Assembly: GCF_040183065.1 (NCBI RefSeq)
Contig: NC_091120.1
Span: 182,794,396 to 182,858,395, forward strand
Direction of reading: 5' to 3'
DNA length: 64,000 nucleotides
Source: Periplaneta americana
Taxonomy: Eukaryota; Arthropoda; Insecta; Blattodea; Blattidae
Within the stretch, counting starts at the first letter, position 1. The number at the start of each line of letters is the position of its first letter. Under the pieces are notes generated by a model. The model was given only the letters and a program-made list of their open reading frames with translations. It did not search any database and was not told the DNA's origin. Made by a program: the position numbers and the translations under genes. Of this stretch, positions 32,376-43,562 are shown in pieces.

Positions 32376-33676
32376 GGGCTGAATAAAATGTAATGGCAAC
32401 AGTTCGATATTTCTGACATGGCTTTATTCACAGGGGTACAACATTTACGTACCTTCTATATAGTCGCCCCCCTTGTTTATTAGCTTTTGCCAAATGTTTG
32501 GAAGGCGCCGTACACCATCAGCGCGTCCATCTTTGTTGATGTTCCGTATTGACCGCCCTATAGCACGGATAAGTTCATCTCTGGTATTGTACCGGGTCCC
32601 TCGCACTGGTTCTTTCACTTTAGTGAAAATATCGTAATCGCATGGACTCATATCGGGTGAGTACGGTGGATGTTCCAGAATCTCCCGTTGCCAGCGGCGC
32701 AAGAGGTCCTGGACAGCTGCAGCGGTGTGACTCCTTGCATTATCATGAATAATGATGGGGTTCTGTACCACTAAGTGTCGTCGTTTTCTCCTGAGAGCTG
32801 GACGAACGTGGTGCTGCAGGAACCTGCAGTAGTAGTCCGCGTTTGCCGTCTGCCTTGGAGGTACAGCGTGGTGCAGTATTACCCCATCAATGTCATACGC
32901 CACAATGAACATCACCTCCACAGCACTTTGTGTAGGGCGCATTTTCTTCGGACGAGAAGAACCTGGATGCTTCCATTCATTTGATTGACGTTTCAAGTTT
33001 GGTTGGTTCGTATGAGCGAGCCCAGGTTTCGTCCATAGCGACGATTCGTCCAAGAAAGTCGTCATCTTTCCAACAAAGCCTGTGCGACTGCATAGGGGTG
33101 CCATTGTTAAACCTCGGAAATTTCAAGGGGTGTACAACGCGCTGCAATTTTGCGGTAACCCAGAATGTCTTGCAGAATGTGGATTACAGTTTTGTGACAT
33201 ACTCCGACTTCCGCTGCTAACTCACGCGCAGTCCATCGGCGATCAGCATCCAACAGGGAAGCAAGGAGTTGAACTGTGTTGTCCTCCACGCAGGGTCGTC
33301 CTGTACGGAGGTTGTCCTGAACGGCATCCCTGCCTTCCCGGAACGCTTTAACCCATCGTGCCACTGTGCGATATGGCAATGCTGCATCGGCACATGCTTC
33401 ACGCAGTCCCTGAAAACATTCATGTGCACTACGACCTCGTGTCACTTCAATTTTGATCCAGGAACGTTGCTCTAGTTTTGTAAACGTGGTCTTAGGGCGC
33501 TCGCACTATCCCTATGAAAGTGAAACGTTCTACACACTGCAGTAGATTGACAGAGTACTGTCGCCGCTGGCTGCACTAACTCATCTAACAGTCCTTGTTC
33601 ATGTCCACACAGCTGGCAGCTCTCGAACGCACCATCGTCACGTGACAGCAGTGTTGCCATAACTTTTTATCCAACC
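32376..33676 (-). mobile_element. Nearly complete mariner transposon
   Basis: 1301 bp, the normal mariner size. The terminal repeats (GGGCTGAATAAAATGTAATG at 32376; the complement of GGTTGGATAAAAAGTTATGG ending 33676) match over about 26 bp with a few differences. TA flanks at 32374-32375 and 33677-33678. It encodes a full-length but mutated transposase on minus. Confidence 0.88.
32445..33490 (-). pseudogene. Mariner transposase, near full length
   Basis: N-terminal half (33490 to 33107): KLEQRSWIKIEVTRGRSAHE, LPYRTVARWVKAFREGRDAV (HTH) and RTGRPCVEDNTV. A stop follows LEISEV. A second frame then gives RIVAMDETWARSYEP with the first catalytic D. A 4-bp insertion near 33007 shifts to the frame NLKRQSNEWKHPGS, IIIHDNARSHTAAAVQDLLR (second D), EHPPYSPDMSPCDYDIF (third D) and GGDYIEGT with a stop at 32445. 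Catalytic residues are intact; the lesions are one stop and two or more frameshifts. One of the younger elements here. Confidence 0.92.
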
Positions 33677-33678
33677 TA

Positions 33679-34968
33679 TGTAATATTAGAGATGCAATGG
33701 TAGCAAATAAAACGACATGATCTTAGGCCTATATAGAAAGAAAATTTCCTGAACGCCTTCCTCGGCAAGAATATTATTAGAATCGAATTCGAAAATGGGA
33801 TATAGGTCGTCCTCGTACAACAGTGATGTCAAAGCATGCGCATTTTCCTCACCTTGACGTCGTGCGCGGGCATCAAGCGCTAGGTATGGAAGGAGCAAAG
33901 ATTATGTATATGAATAAGGAGCCTGTTGGATTAAGAAAACAGCGATGTACAAACTTCAAACAGAACGTGAAATTTTATGTCGTTATTTTATATGGCTATT
34001 TGCTGTTTGATATTATCTAGATTGTGTGTAAAACAAAGTAACGAAGTACTAACACCAGTTTCTTAATATTGCAGTCAATAACATAATAAAGACTTAAGAA
34101 GGAATATTCTCATAAATTTCAGAGTAATAAAACAATAAAATATTAAGTGAATGAAACGTCATTCATAAAGAAAGTGATATCCCAAAGAAAGAGATTAAGT
34201 ATGACATGGTAAGTTGGAATTGATATTGATGGTATCTTTAGGCTTATAAAAAGTAATCAATAAATTAATCAAAACAACATTATTGTACAAAGCAAAGTTA
34301 CCCAGGTATAAGTTTGAACTGTAACTGATATTACACAACAAAACCCTTATCGCATTATGCTTTTAAGGTAATATTGGTGCGCAACTTAAATTATTTTCTC
34401 GAAATGTGCTGAAACTATAGAGCTGATGGTTTTACAATACATGGGCACAATCTTTGTTTATGATGTAACACTAGTTCCTTTGTTAATTCATTTTCTTAGA
34501 AACATTTTCCATGCGAATATTTTCAAAATTTTCAATACATATCTTCAGTAATACATACTTACTATATATTAGATTTACGAAAACATTGTTTCAGTACTTC
34601 TAAATAAACATATCTGAAAATTTCACCTTTCTGTAAAAAGTTGAAAAAATGCTGATTTTGAATAAACAGGAAACTCGTGAAAAATGAGCATTAAAATTGA
34701 AACATAAATTCTTATAATGCACTTATACTTCTCAGACAAATATAAAAATTAACATGGATACAGTTTTAATAAGTTCTCTTCCCTTTATCCATTGAATCAG
34801 TGCTGGCCATCCCTGTACACAGCTCGACCAAGCGGCAATATACTACCTTTTCGTCTGTCTCTTTCCTTTCCGCTGTAAAGCGCTCAGACTCTCCTGAGCT
34901 CTAAAGCGCGCGCTTGCCCATATAGGCATCAGTTGACATGAGATAACATTTTCCGGAATATAAACATT
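33679..34968. other. Unassigned spacer
   Basis: AT-rich, no gene or classified repeat. Short frames on both strands near 33686-34020 lack motifs. Confidence 0.3.
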
Positions 34969-35848
34969 TATTTATTTATTCTGGTGTAGTTAAGGCCATC
35001 AGGCCTTCTCTTCCAAAACACCAGGAATACAAATACAATAATATAGAAAAAAAGAGAAAAAAATACACTATAGACAAAATAAATCTACACAAAAAATAAA
35101 GAGAGAGAGAAAAACACAATAAAATATGAAGCCACACAAAAATATACACAGGTTGCTGTCACATAAACTTTAAATGAGTGATTAAGTATCATAATTAATT
35201 GTATCCTAACTAATTAACTAATATAAACAAGAAACTTGCAATTTTAATCTAGACTAAAATAAGAAAAAGAAAAAAAGCAAATAAATACTTCTAGCAATAC
35301 CTAAAAACATTAACTAAGACAAAATTTTCTAATTTAATTTTGAGTTGTGATGAAGTCCGGCAGTCCCTGACGTCATTAGGTAACGAATTCCAGAGGCGAG
35401 GTATTTCTACAGTATAGGAAGATGAATATAAAGACGTTCTATGATGAGGGATAGAAAGAAATGCTTGATGTCGGTTTCGAAGAGTTGTAAGAAATTGAAA
35501 GCGCGATAACAGATAATTCGGAGTAGAAGTATGCATGATTCTAAAGAGAAGAGACAGTGAATGTATTGTTCTTCGTTCCTTCAGACTCACCCATGAAAGT
35601 AACAGGAGGGAAGGTGTTATATGGTCAAATTTACGAGTATTGCAGATGAATCGTATGCACACATTATGAACACGTTGTAGTCTCTTAGCTAAGAGTGAAC
35701 TTACATTAGTTAGCAGAGAATCGCAATAATCAAAATGGGGCATTACAAGCGTCTGAATAAGATTCTTTTTAGAGTAAGTGGTAGAAATTCTTTCATATGG
35801 AACATTCGTATTTATGGGAAAATATCTTATTAATAGCAAATTCTTATT
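34969..35848 (-). mobile_element. CR1/Jockey-like LINE, RT C-terminal fragment and 3' UTR
   Basis: A minus-strand open frame of 182 codons (35839-35291): PHFDYCDSLLTNVSSLLAKR, LQRVHNVCIRFI, then IPRLWNSLPNDVRDCRTSSQ and LKIKLENF. The LQRxxNxxxRxI and RLWNSLP blocks mark the thumb and C-terminus of Jockey/CR1-type RTs. The 3' UTR ends with a hairpin (CTGGTGT 34981, ACACCAG 35018) and an ATAAATAAATAAA tail. 5'-truncated near 35848. Confidence 0.85.
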
Positions 35849-36173
35849 TCTTCTTCTTTTTCTTCTACCTTCTTATTATGGATTGAGTCTCATGGGAAAA
35901 TGTTAAATTACTGTTATTTGTTAAGCGGCTTGCACTACTGAGAAGTGTTCGTTAAAGGGAATTTTAGTGTATAAAGCGACAGAGTTTTTTTTAAAGTTAC
36001 AGAATCTCAATTCTGAAAAGAAAGTAAAACTTTTATTCACAAGCCATCGATTGGAGAATTGAGAATCCATGAGATGTAGGTACTGACGTTAAGAAAATTG
36101 AACAGGCATATTAGTTCTTGTCATTAGGATGAAAATGGTTTTACATCCAATGAACCCATATGAATGTCTCATA

Positions 36174-36191
36174 TTTCTAATTTACTTCCAG
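36174..36191 (+). promoter_or_regulatory. Intron 3' splice acceptor ahead of GMC copy 2
   Basis: TAATTTACTTCCAG with AG at 36190-36191, 18 nt before the ATG at 36210. Same as in copies 1 and 3. Upstream in-frame Met codons (36129) lie in what should be intron and are not the start. Confidence 0.6.
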
Positions 36192-36209
36192 GAATCTCAA
36201 TTTTGGAAT

Positions 36210-37988
36210 ATGATCAACGTCTGTCGTCGGAAATCACGCTCCACGCTTGTTGTGCTGTTATTTCTGGGACTCACTGTAGTGAAAGGGGCGCCTGAGGAGT
36301 ACGACTTCATCATTGTGGGAGGAGGTGCAGCAGGATGCTTACTAGCGGCTCGTCTCTCCGAGGTTCCAAACTGGACCGTCTTACTCCTGGAAGCTGGTGG
36401 ACCCGAAACTTCCATCCAACAAGTCCCTTTGTTCTCGCCCATGTTCACCATAACGCCTGCGAACTGGGGATACAAAGCAGAGAAGAACGATTCCTTCGGA
36501 TTAGGCATGAAGGGAGGTCGTATGATTTGGCAACAAGGTAGAGGTATTGGGGGAGGCAGCGTGCTCAATGACATGGCGTATACCCGTGGAAACAGAAAAG
36601 ATTTTGATCATTGGGAGGCTTTAGGAAACACTGACTGGGGATATGAGAAAGTCTTGCATTATTTCAAAAAATTTGAGAGGATGGATATCCCTCAATACGC
36701 TAATGACACTAAATATCACTCCACTAAGGGAAGCATCCCCATTGACTATCCACCTTTTCATACTCCATTGGCAACAGCTTTCATAGAGGCTGGGAAATTG
36801 AAAGGTTATGCAAATAATGACTATAATGCAGAGAATCAGACGGGCTTTTCATATTCCCAAAGCGTTATTATGAATGGTGCTCGAGTGAGTGCTAACAAAG
36901 CTTTCTTGGAGCCAGCAATGGGAAGAAAGAATTTACACGTCATGAAATGGAGTTCCGTTACAAAAATACTCATAGACAAAAATGAAATGAAGGCAATTGG
37001 CGTTGAATATAGACGTTTTTGGATGACGCGGCAAGCTATAGCCAAAAAGGAAGTGATAGTATCAGCAGGAGCTATAAATTCTCCGAAGTTACTGATGCTA
37101 TCCGGACTTGGTCCCAAAGATCACCTGCAAGACAAAGGAATCCCAGTTGTGCACGACTCCAAAGTGGGCTACAATATGCATGACCAATACACATTCATAA
37201 ATCTTTATTTTACTGTTAATGCAACCGTTGATCTTCAGGTCTACAATTATATGCACCTATTCAAAGATTTTATCCAATATACCTTCAAGCGAGATGGTGG
37301 TTTTACTGTGCCGAGTGGATTTGAAGCCATGGCTTTTGTTGAAATTGAGCCGTCTTCAAATTATCCAGAAATAGAACTGTATTTCGGAGGACTGTTACTG
37401 CCTTCAATTCCATTTTACCTAAGCCCATTTGGGATACTGTCGGACAGTATGAACGAATTCTTTAAACCTTTGCAACACAAAAGCGGTTTCACTATTTTTC
37501 CAGTTCTTCTACGACCCTATAGCACTGGTAGGGTGATGATCAAAGACGATAATCCCAAAAACGATCCTCTGATTTATCCAAATTTCTTCTCAGATCCAAG
37601 AGATATGAAGATAATGATAAAAGGTGCCAAGATGGCTCTGGAATTGGCGAAAACTATTCCGTTTGAGAAATTTGGTGCTCAACTGTTCTCAGAGTCGTTG
37701 CCTCCCTGCAAATCTCACGAGTTTGGTTCGGATGCGTACTGGGAGTGTTGTGCTCGTCAAATGACTATAACAGTAGTCCATACGACAGGGACGTGCAAGA
37801 TGGGACCTGATTCAGATCCGGACGCCGTTGTTGATACCAGGTTACGATTCAGAGGAGTGAAAAATCTTCGAGTTGTTGATTCTTCTATCATGCCTTCTAT
37901 CGTCTCAGGACACACATTGGCAGCAGTCTACATGATCGCAGAAAAAGGTGCTGACATGATAAAAAGTGACTGGGGTGAGAAAATATAA
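36210..37988 (+). CDS. Secreted GMC oxidoreductase, glucose dehydrogenase [FAD, quinone]-like, copy 2
   Basis: 592 codons, intact. The start at 36210 is chosen because it aligns with copies 1 and 3 and opens into the signal peptide (residues 1-26); the longer frame back to 36129 would cross the acceptor. The FAD motif is GGGAAG (residues 37-42, G38 where the others have A). Signature 1 is [11 protein letters not shown], signature 2 is [15 protein letters not shown], and the catalytic pair is H524/H568. The sequon NMT near residue 473 of copies 1 and 3 is lost (KMA), while NDS, NDT, NQT and NAT remain. Residues 423-502 carry 16 differences from copy 1, far more than elsewhere. An ATTAAA at 38279-38284 is shared with copy 1. 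Expected to be secreted and to oxidise an unidentified alcohol or sugar. Confidence 0.93.
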   Translation: MINVCRRKSRSTLVVLLFLGLTVVKGAPEEYDFIIVGGGAAGCLLAARLSEVPNWTVLLLEAGGPETSIQQVPLFSPMFTITPANWGYKAEKNDSFGLGMKGGRMIWQQGRGIGGGSVLNDMAYTRGNRKDFDHWEALGNTDWGYEKVLHYFKKFERMDIPQYANDTKYHSTKGSIPIDYPPFHTPLATAFIEAGKLKGYANNDYNAENQTGFSYSQSVIMNGARVSANKAFLEPAMGRKNLHVMKWSSVTKILIDKNEMKAIGVEYRRFWMTRQAIAKKEVIVSAGAINSPKLLMLSGLGPKDHLQDKGIPVVHDSKVGYNMHDQYTFINLYFTVNATVDLQVYNYMHLFKDFIQYTFKRDGGFTVPSGFEAMAFVEIEPSSNYPEIELYFGGLLLPSIPFYLSPFGILSDSMNEFFKPLQHKSGFTIFPVLLRPYSTGRVMIKDDNPKNDPLIYPNFFSDPRDMKIMIKGAKMALELAKTIPFEKFGAQLFSESLPPCKSHEFGSDAYWECCARQMTITVVHTTGTCKMGPDSDPDAVVDTRLRFRGVKNLRVVDSSIMPSIVSGHTLAAVYMIAEKGADMIKSDWGEKI

Positions 37989-38097
37989 TGGAAATTATTC
38001 AGTTCTTGGTTAGCTGTTTTAAGTGGAGGAGAACTGCTACGTCATGTAAAACAACACACGGGAAACCAAAGTAATATAAAACAATGTACACGAAGAT

Positions 38098-38633
38098 GCA
38101 GAGTGTTTCATAATTTCTATTACACACTTCTAGAGGTTGTAGCAGGGACTTAGTAGACAATGTTCTGATGTAGAACCCATGTCCAAAAACGTACCGTTAC
38201 GGTCCTACAATGTTGACAATATCGAATCAATTTCAATTCTCCCGTTTCACTCAGGTTAACGAGCTCTTGCCTGTGTGCATTAAAAGAGCTGCTCGATGTT
38301 TGGTCGAGACGTTGTCGGACTGCAAGTGAAATGTGTCCTCTGCAAATGTGTATGCAGCTATGCTGAACTGTGCCGTATTATTCAATGACCGAATGGCAAG
38401 CGAAGTTCGAAGCAGCACGTCAGACTGTAAGTGGAAGACACGTCACATCACGTGACTTAAGATGTCGCCATTTGTTAATTTGGGTTGCCTACCGTCAAGC
38501 AGAAGATTTGAAGTCTTCATTCTTTTCATCTTTGTAGCACCGAAACGGTACGTTTCCGGACATGAGTTCTGCATCAAAACTGTATCTACTAAGTCCCCTC
38601 TACAATCTTCAGAAGTGAAAGACACTGTATAAA
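38098..38633. repeat. Folded-back repeat in the 3' flank of GMC copy 2
   Basis: The same structure as 2218-2715: left arm around ACGTACCGTTAC (38190), right arm around GAAACGGTACGTTTCCGG (38541). It is an orthologous position relative to the gene, so it was duplicated together with copies 1 and 2. Copy 2 also has about 35 extra bases beside the left arm. Confidence 0.55.
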
Positions 38634-38929
38634 TTCAAGAGAGAACAGTTTATTTTAATTTTTGGGACTGATTAGGAAATTTACAATTTTTCTCGGAATT
38701 GTTAAAATATAAGATTTTAGTCTTTCAGGATAATTGAGTTTTACTGCCGTGTATTGGTTTCAAATATCTGTACTTCTATACATCTCTATTGAGATTATAC
38801 ATATACGTAGCATAATTCTTAGACTTCGGGGAAATTAAGCTGACACACAAGCTTACAAAATCCGAATTTTTTAAAAGGTTATTGCTCTTTTTTGTTTTAA
38901 GTCACCAAGATGTTTACTACTTCTTCTTC

Positions 38930-39192
38930 TTCTTTATTTTATTTTATTGGGTTATTTTACGACGCTGTATCAACATCTCAGGTTATTTAGCGTCTGAATG
39001 AAATGAAGCTGATAATACCGGTGAAATGAGTCCAGGGTCCAGCACCGAAAGTTACCCAGCATTTGCTCGTATTGGGTTGTGGGAAAACCCCGGAAAAAAC
39101 CTCAACCAGGTAACTTTCCCCGACCGGGATTCGAACCCGGGCCACCTGGTTTCGCAGCCAGACGCGCTGACAGTTACTCCACAGGTGTGGAC
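38930..39192 (-). mobile_element. SINE-1, full-length
   Basis: The minus strand starts CACACCTGTGGAGTAACTG, has a tRNA-like head with B box GGTTCGAATCCC, and a body with GGTTTTTTCCGGGGTTTTCC. It ends AGCGTCGTAAAATAACCCA and an AATAAA-rich tail. It is flanked by CTTCTT-rich sequence on both sides, which is the target. The sister flank of GMC copy 3 appears to be the empty site. Confidence 0.88.
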
Positions 39193-39924
39193 TTTCTTCT
39201 TCTTCCTCAAACATTAGATCACTTAACCTTTTCTGAGTATCCATCTCGTTATTCGTTTCGCTATAGGCTTACATCTCTAAGTTGGTTAATGAATATAATA
39301 TCTTAGGTAAGCGAATTCGTTACCTTGTGTCTAGATGTGTTAGTCAGTTTGGTTTGAAATAATCAAGTTTTTCAATTAACAAAATTATTTAAAAGAATTT
39401 TCTTATTTTCCGCTAGGAATTTTGTTAACCGTACTTACATTTCTTATATCTATTATGTGTAGGGGATTAAATACGATTTAGCCTTAATTCTGTAGCTAGA
39501 AGTTAAAAAGTTAGTGTTCATGTGGCTTTATTTTCTGTCACTGTTGTTAAATTTATCATTAGCAACTAAAAAAATATAGCATTCATTTAAGCGTTCATTT
39601 GATTTAATTTTCTGTCATTGTTGTCGTCATAATAAAATCATTTTTGTTGTATGCTGAAATATTATTCAATGAAAAATTAGTCAGAATAGTAGACGTGTTT
39701 TTGTGATTACTGTTGCATTCAAGTCACAATGCGTAAGGATAAATCGCTGTTAACATTCCACAAACAACTGACGATCAACCAGGATTTATAGGTAAGCTCT
39801 TCTTCTCGGATGTGGCAACGTTTCACATAGCGGTTGCGTGAATCGACACAATTACCGCATTTCGGGCTCTGAAAATCCACACGTTACATAGACAGTAAAC
39901 ATATTCGAGATTCTCCAGAGATCA
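39193..39924. other. Spacer, partly shared with the flank of GMC copy 3
   Basis: 39205-39400 has recognisable similarity to 58336-58490 (AAGTTGGTTAATGA / CAGTTGGTTGATAA; ATATCTTAGGTAA). The duplicated unit therefore reaches at least this far. No gene. Confidence 0.35.
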
Positions 39925-40290
39925 ACGTTTGTTGTGGTCTAAAGCACAACCAGATTCTTGGGTCTTTTCTTTGCTGAAACCACATCTACCACACTTCGTA
40001 AAAATACATGCTAGAAAACTTACTAGTTTGATTGAAGCAAATCGAAGACTCTGGGTTTCATATCATCTTTCAACAAGGAGCAGTACCGCTCCATTTTTGC
40101 AAATCATGTGCAAAAAGAATAATGAATCGTCGATTTCCAGATCGGTGGATTGGCAGACATGCACCCATCCCGTGGCCAGCAAGATGTCCTGATCTTATCC
40201 CCTTACACTTCTTCCTCTGAGGTTATGTCGGAAATAAATTTTACAGTGAAAACATTCGGAATCTTGTTACTTCAGACATTCTTGGCAGAG
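39925..40290 (+). pseudogene. Tc1/mariner-superfamily transposase fragment
   Basis: It reads FQQGAVPLHFCKSC, then NRRFPDRWIGRHAPIPWPAR, CPDLIPLHFFL, stop, GYVGNKFYS. This is the DDE-domain tail (FQQDGAPPH ... WPARSPDLTPLDFFLWG) of an IS630/Tc1-type transposase. The D of QQDGAP is missing and stops are present. No TIRs were identified. Confidence 0.72.
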
Positions 40291-40299
40291 TTCTTTATT

Positions 40300-43200
40300 G
40301 TTTAGTCAACTGTCCGAAGGTAGGCCTGAACCTCACAAGTGATATCAACATGACACCACTTATGAGGCAACTAGTCAAGGAGATAATGGGGTAGGGTGGC
40401 CAGTGGAGGGATATTCTGATACAGTGCTATAAATCTGGCCATATTGTACAGAGCAATGATGTAAGGCTATTGTGATACACACAGATGCTTAATGTATCAC
40501 GTTTAAAAGTTTGGTTGAAATTACATTAAAATTGAATAAGATTAGCAACTTTTCTAATGACACCTGTTTCCCATAAAAATTTATACAATTTACTGTAACT
40601 TTAATACCTTGCTGCCAATTCTAGAAAATTGCTGTATGTTAAATAATTTTGTTATGTGTAAGGAAATAGATTGACAAAATTATGATACAGTTTGTATTGC
40701 TAAAATAAATTAAAATACTTTTAAAAATAATGATGAATATATTTTCCGAAGTTGTGTTAAATTTAGAAGTAAGAGAAATTATTATAAGCTAAAATTGTTA
40801 GGTAAATAAGTAAAAATAAGTCTATATTATGTGTAATTTTCTGAAGTTATATGTACTTTTATATTATAGGCGCCATGCCAATATGTCAATCCAAACATGC
40901 TTCAAGAGCTGAAATACCCCTCAAGAGATAATAAATTACTATAAATTAGAAAACTGATCAATAGATGGTCGAAGGAGTATCCCTGTTTTTTTTTTTAGAC
41001 AGCTTTTTTGCTTTGCCTGCATCTCTAAGGCATGAACTTGTGATAACTGTAATAAAAAATTCCCATCAAACCCTAATTAATCACATGGTGTCTCATTAAT
41101 GCAATTCCAATTTTTCATGCTCTTTCTCTCTTCGTCTTTTTATTTTTCTAGGGTTTTAAAGAAACGTCTTCATCTGGCTTCTTACAAACTTCAATTGTTA
41201 CATATGTATGTATTTATTTACGCTGGAAGTGGGCAAACACCCGGTGGCAATGGTAACTTAGTTACAAACATAATAATTGATAATAATAGTTAAATAACCT
41301 AATTAACAAGTAAACGTAACAATAATCCAGGTGATTATCACAAAAGGTAGGTATGGCTTTGTTCTATGAACTGTTGTTTCGGAAGTCCTAATTTTCGGAC
41401 ACATTTCTTTGGACTGAACAAATGTTCTTGGGATGGATTCTACCGTCTCACCATTATTTGTCGATGGTGTTCCAGTACGCTTTTTCTCCAATAGTCTTCC
41501 AGTTTCTTTCAACTGTCTATTCCAACTAAGAATGTTATTCTCGTGTGGTCTTTGTTAAATACGCGTAGAAATTCACGTCATACACGAGTCACAGATTCAA
41601 ATTTTGCCAGCCACAAAACACATTGCACTTTTCTTCGGGCATCCATCTTGTATAATTAATTTTAAGAATAACAATTATTGCATTTGTTTGATTGTTACCG
41701 TCTTTTATTTCCTTCAATGCCTCAAACTTACAGGCTTAGAGAGTTTTATTTTCATCTGGCACCAATATTACATTTTACCTCTATTTATGCAAAAAATATA
41801 CTATTCTGAAACTCCACCATGAATTTTCGAACACAGTGTGTAATTTATCGAATATAGCCGGTTTGATATTATCTGGTTAATATCTTCTTTAAATTCTAAC
41901 CGAGGTCGACGTATGCTTAAGCATGAGTTAAGTGGCAACTTTAACCGAGATTGATGCGTGAGACCTAGAATGCTTACTAATTTAAATGGATGCTCACTGT
42001 ATTTTATGTCATAATTTAATGGCTTGCTGGTTTATAATAAAAGGTAAGTAATTTGATGGAAATAAACAAATATAGATACATTCATTTTGTAATACAGGGA
42101 CATCATTTAATTTTTACTTCAATTTTTATTGTACCTGAGTTTTTGAATGTCATTCACTCCCACTCTCTCTACTAGTAAACTTACAACCGTTCTCCACACA
42201 GAACCAAGACCGCGTATGCAGCACTGAGTTAGTGAGTGTAGTACGTTCCAGAAATATGTTCGCGTTTTCCAGTGACGAAAGAGTTTTCAATTTTGAATCA
42301 TATTTTCGCACAGGTACTGTCGTCCGTTTGCCTACGTCGCATCCCGGTTTCCCCCATCTGCTTCTGTTCGCCCCTCTGTAAAGTCTAGTTGCTGGGCTGT
42401 CTTATCTCTTTTCTGAAATCATTAATTTCTGTTAGGAATTGGACGTCTACGTAATATTATACAACTGTTTAAAATAACTTAAATAAAAGGGCCTCGTTAA
42501 GTAATTAACTGTCACGTGATTTTCCCCCCTTCCTTTCTACGACCCTGCGACAAAACCACTTGAACGGACAGTAGATAGCATGTCTGAGTAATTTTATCTT
42601 TTCGGATCGGGCAGAAGTGAAGATTAAATTTACAGTAAGTAAGGTACTCTTTTATAGAGTAGGTATAGAATTATTTCAACATGAGTTACTCGTACGAAGG
42701 GATTAGGTACAATAGCCTATAGTGCTATAATATGCACAAAAGAACTGAAGCCTGTATCGAAATGAACGGCCACCATTTTCAAAAATGTGTTTAAATATCC
42801 ATATTATGATTATTTTTCAATTTAACTTCATTCTCTATATTGTACGCTAATGTGATGTAACAGTACAATACACACTGCATAATTAATTCGTCCGAATGGA
42901 TAGTTCAATTCGTGAGTAAAAACACTAAGTGTTAATACAGTACTGTGTTTTGATTAAACAAAAACCTAATGAAAATGATCAAACTCAAAATTGCGATATT
43001 TCCTAGTTTACGTAAATGGATGAAGTACTTTTCTTCCCTCCTATACCTAGTAAAGTGATTTGTATTTTACGCCAGTATCATCGAACTCCAGTCTTGGAAG
43101 GGGGAGAAAGCGGTGTTTCCGGTTCTAGACCTTTAATTCAAAAGTAGAGCCAGGCTAATATTAAAAATGTTAGTAAAAATAAAATGATGTCCCTGTATTT

Positions 43201-43560
43201 ATATGTATCGGGCCAAATATGTCTTTGAAAAAAAAACATTATATTAAGTTAAATCATTATTATACGTGAAGTCTTGGTTTTGTTCTGGTAGACAACAGCA
43301 GTAGACATTAGTTCCGTAAAAGAAAAACGACAGCAGATCTTCACCCCCTGAAGTAAAATTGAAAACTTCGAAGAACTACACTAGCACCGGTTGTTTTGTT
43401 TGTTGAACTCCTGGCTGACCCTATGACACATTACGTGAGTTCAGCATTATGCCGGACATCCGCCGGACAAGGAAGGACATTATATTTATGACAAAACTGC
43501 ATACTTTTAAAGGAATTCTAATCTATGATGTTCGCCTCTACATGTCATTAAAGTTCGGTG
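40300..43560. other. Long spacer without recognisable genes
   Basis: 3.2 kb of AT-rich DNA. A 26-bp phrase near 40378 (AGGAGATAATGGGGTAGG) recurs at 51678, marking a dispersed repeat. The small frames at 41099, 41303 and 41604 show no motif. Confidence 0.35.
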
Positions 43561-43562
43561 TA

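Noticed and set aside
36129-36209. In-frame extension of GMC copy 2 to an upstream Met
   Set aside because: It would read through the conserved splice acceptor. Copies 1 and 3 have no such extension, and the signal peptide begins at 36210.
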